In this document: in pieces, positions 62,096-64,000 of the stretch | Layout of the letters: every line of letters starts with the position of its first letter | Position numbering within the stretch: the first letter of the stretch is position 1 | NCBI GenBank assembly: GCA_944324805.1 | Contig: CALUXS010000001.1 | Coordinates: 1-64,000 of the forward strand | Length of the DNA: 64,000 nucleotides | From: an uncultured Acholeplasmatales bacterium | Lineage (GTDB): Bacteria; Bacillota_I; Bacilli_A; Acholeplasmatales; Anaeroplasmataceae | Direction of reading: 5' to 3' | Position numbers and translations under genes: made by a program | The notes under the pieces: model-generated | Told to the model about the DNA's origin: nothing | The model's database searches: none | Seen by the model: only the letters and a program-made list of their open reading frames with translations

Positions 62096-62579
62096 TGATG
62101 AAATTTTTTGTAGTAAATGCGGTGCTAAGTTGATAATAAAAGAATTAGAGCATGAGGGGAATATTCCATATTGTCCTAATTGTAATACATTTCATTTTCC
62201 ACCTTTTTCTACAGCAGTAAGTATGATAGTTATATGTGAGGGGAAGACACTACTAATTAAACAGTATGGTAAGGATAGATATATATTAGTTGCTGGTTAT
62301 ATTTCGAAGGGTGAAAGTGCGGAAGATGCTTGCAAAAGAGAATTAAAGGAAGAAGTAAACCTAGAGGCTAAAAATATTAAAATTTTAAAAACTAGTTATT
62401 TTAGTAAGACTAATGTCCTTATGATAAATTGCTTAGTTGAAGTCTATTCTCAAAACGTATTAAAAAATTATGAAGTCGATAGTTTTGAGTGGTTTACCTA
62501 TGATGATGCTAAAGATAAAATTGCATCTGGATCATTAGCAGAGCAATTTTATTTAAATTTTTATAACAATTATAGATAG
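62088..62579 (+). CDS. Zinc-ribbon NUDIX hydrolase (NudC-like core)
   Basis: 163 residues. A four-cysteine zinc ribbon (FCSKCGAKL and YCPNCNTFHFP) leads into a Nudix box GYISKGESAEDACKRELKEEV with a C-terminal extension. This is the layout of NAD(H) pyrophosphatase NudC, but without its N-terminal dimer domain. NADH, dinucleotide or sugar-nucleotide cleavage is possible. It follows the hydrolase gene in an operon. Confidence 0.85.
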   Translation: MNNDEIFCSKCGAKLIIKELEHEGNIPYCPNCNTFHFPPFSTAVSMIVICEGKTLLIKQYGKDRYILVAGYISKGESAEDACKRELKEEVNLEAKNIKILKTSYFSKTNVLMINCLVEVYSQNVLKNYEVDSFEWFTYDDAKDKIASGSLAEQFYLNFYNNYR

Positions 62580-62605
62580 AATTATTGGTTAGTGAGGTGA
62601 TGTTA

Positions 62606-64000
62606 TGGAATATGTATTAATTATCGATCAAGGAACTACTAGTACAAGAGCAATTGCTTATGATTTGAAAGGAAATCAAATATGCATGAGCAAGAAAGAA
62701 TTTAAGCAGTTGTTTCCTAAAGAATTGTACGTAGAACAGGATTTAGCCGATGTTATTAGAACGGTTGAAGAGTCAATATTAGAAATTATTAATACGCTTG
62801 GAACTGAAATAATTGCGCTCGGAATTGCTAATCAAAGGGAGAGTACGGTTCTTTTTGGTAAGGATGCAAAACAACTCTATAATGTCATTTCCTGGCAAGA
62901 TAGAAGAACTACAACTTTATGTAATCAACTAAAATCAGCAGGATTAGAGGAAAAAATCTATAAAAAAACTGGTCTAAAACTAGACCCATGTTTTTCTGCT
63001 TCTAAAATATATTGGCTTTTACATAATGTTCATAAAGCATTTGATAAGGCATTGAGAAAAGAAATATTTTTTGGGACTATGGACACATATTTATTGTATT
63101 ATTTGTCGGCTGGTAAAATATTTAAAACTGATGTGACTAATGCTTCACGTACAATGCTATATAATATATACACTAAAGCTTGGGATAATGAATTATGTAA
63201 AATTTTTGATGTTCAAAAAGAAATGCTTGCCGAGGTTTGCCCATCAAGGCATTTTTATGGTAAAACAAGTAAATCTTCTATTTTTAAAAAAGAGATTCCT
63301 ATTTTAGGAGTCATTGGTGATCAACAAGCATCATTGTTCGGACATTTGTGTCTAAATCAAGGAGATGCAAAGATTACCTTTGGTGAAGGTTGTTTTTTAT
63401 TAGCAAATATTAATTCACCTAAAATTGTAGAGAAAAGTAAATTAATCACTTCAGTAGGGGCTATGTATGATAATAATTTCCATTACATCGTAGAAGGAAG
63501 TGTCTTTTATGCAGGATCTTTAATAAAATGGTTGAAGGAAGACTTAAATATTTTAAGTACTGAGGATGAAAGTGAAAAAATAGCTTTTGAAATTGAAAAT
63601 TCGAAAGGCGTTTATGTTATTCCATCTTTTATTGGAATGGGTGCACCTCATTGGATGAATGGAGCTAAAGGTGTTATTTTTGGTCTTGGTCCTGATGTTA
63701 CTAAAAAGCATATTATTAGAGCAGCCTTAGAGTCAATTTCTTATCGAGTAAATGACATAATAAGACAAATGGAAAATGAAAATCAAATGAAAATATCTCA
63801 AATATATGCTGATGGTGGTGCCTCAAAAAATAATTTTTTGATGCAATTTACAGCAGATATTTTAGATACTGCAATTATTAGGCCTAAAAATATTGAAATT
63901 ACAGCTCTAGGTGCATTTTATTTGGTAGCCTTAGAGTTGAAGTTGTATAATAGCATAGAAGAAATAAAAATAGCTAGCGCAAACAAGAAAAGTGATATTT
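62606..64000 (+). CDS. glpK: Glycerol kinase-like FGGY kinase (3' end missing)
   Basis: The frame runs from ATG 62606 to the window edge, 465 codons without a stop, nearly the usual GlpK length of about 500. It opens with IIDQGTTSTRAIAYD (phosphate-binding), has ANQRESTVLF (Arg-Glu for glycerol), VISWQDRRT, GVIGDQQASLFG (catalytic Asp) and GVIFGLGPDVTKKHIIRA. It phosphorylates glycerol, if the substrate is as in GlpK. GAGGTG lies 5 bases upstream. No regulator or facilitator is in view. Confidence 0.9.

Overview
The window is a 64 kb piece of a low-GC, AT-rich Bacillota (Firmicutes) chromosome. Signs are strong AGGAGG-type ribosome binding sites, sigma-A promoters (TTGACA/TATAAT), a Gram-positive PolC replicase, a CIRCE-type operator, a cre site and two riboswitches. 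UGA is used as a stop codon (for example at the ends of the MGMT-like gene and of mtnN), so this is not a Mycoplasma-type code. The small, tightly packed gene set suggests an Erysipelotrichales- or RF39-like gut Bacilli lineage, but the lineage is inferred, not shown.

Layout. 1-3.6 kb: end of a type I restriction-modification locus (HsdS tail, HsdR), then a broken GIY-YIG gene cut off at a 12-bp inverted repeat. 3.6-5.4 kb: an alkyltransferase-like protein and a GNAT-CutC fusion. 5.4-5.9 kb: a gene-poor stretch with a strong leftward promoter overlapped by a cre site, which may produce a small RNA. 5.9-12.3 kb: gdhA, trxA, a DUF1576 protein, degV, NUDIX, tRNA-Thr, mscL and an antiporter. 12.4-19 kb: two tRNA genes, pyruvate kinase, a HEPN-motif protein, and a manganese (yybP-ykoY) riboswitch ahead of a P-type cation ATPase and a CaCA exchanger. 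19-27.5 kb: a diacylglycerol kinase-like gene, acpP, a leucyl-tRNA synthetase paralogue without its catalytic signatures, a membrane protein and polC. 27.5-48.4 kb: mostly housekeeping (ylmH, udk, mtnN, RNase H, Na/Pi transporter, uvrB, serine dehydratase, rRNA methyltransferase, HAD, TRIC channel, brnQ, DJ-1, degV, GltD-like, RluA-like, TVP38, kinase, M29 aminopeptidase). 48.6-50.8 kb: clpB under a CIRCE-like operator.

50.8-59.9 kb: tRNA-Cys, then a guanine-type purine riboswitch followed by nine co-directional, mostly overlapping genes: NCS2 purine permease, THEP1-like NTPase, a FecB/FecCD/ATPase importer, three molybdenum hydroxylase subunits (FAD, 2Fe-2S, Mo) and a MocA-like cytidylyltransferase. 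I read this as a purine uptake and oxidation operon with its own cofactor supply. The aptamer aligns position by position with known purine riboswitches, and its P1 helix overlaps the following weak terminator, which favours an ON switch. 60-64 kb: an SLC13-like permease, an alpha/beta hydrolase, a zinc-ribbon NUDIX hydrolase and a glycerol kinase cut by the window end.

The least explained items are the catalytically stripped LeuRS paralogue, the cre-controlled leftward transcript upstream of gdhA, the purine-riboswitch molybdoenzyme operon, and the HEPN-motif protein coupled to pyruvate kinase. No CRISPR array, rRNA operon, prophage or intact insertion sequence was seen.
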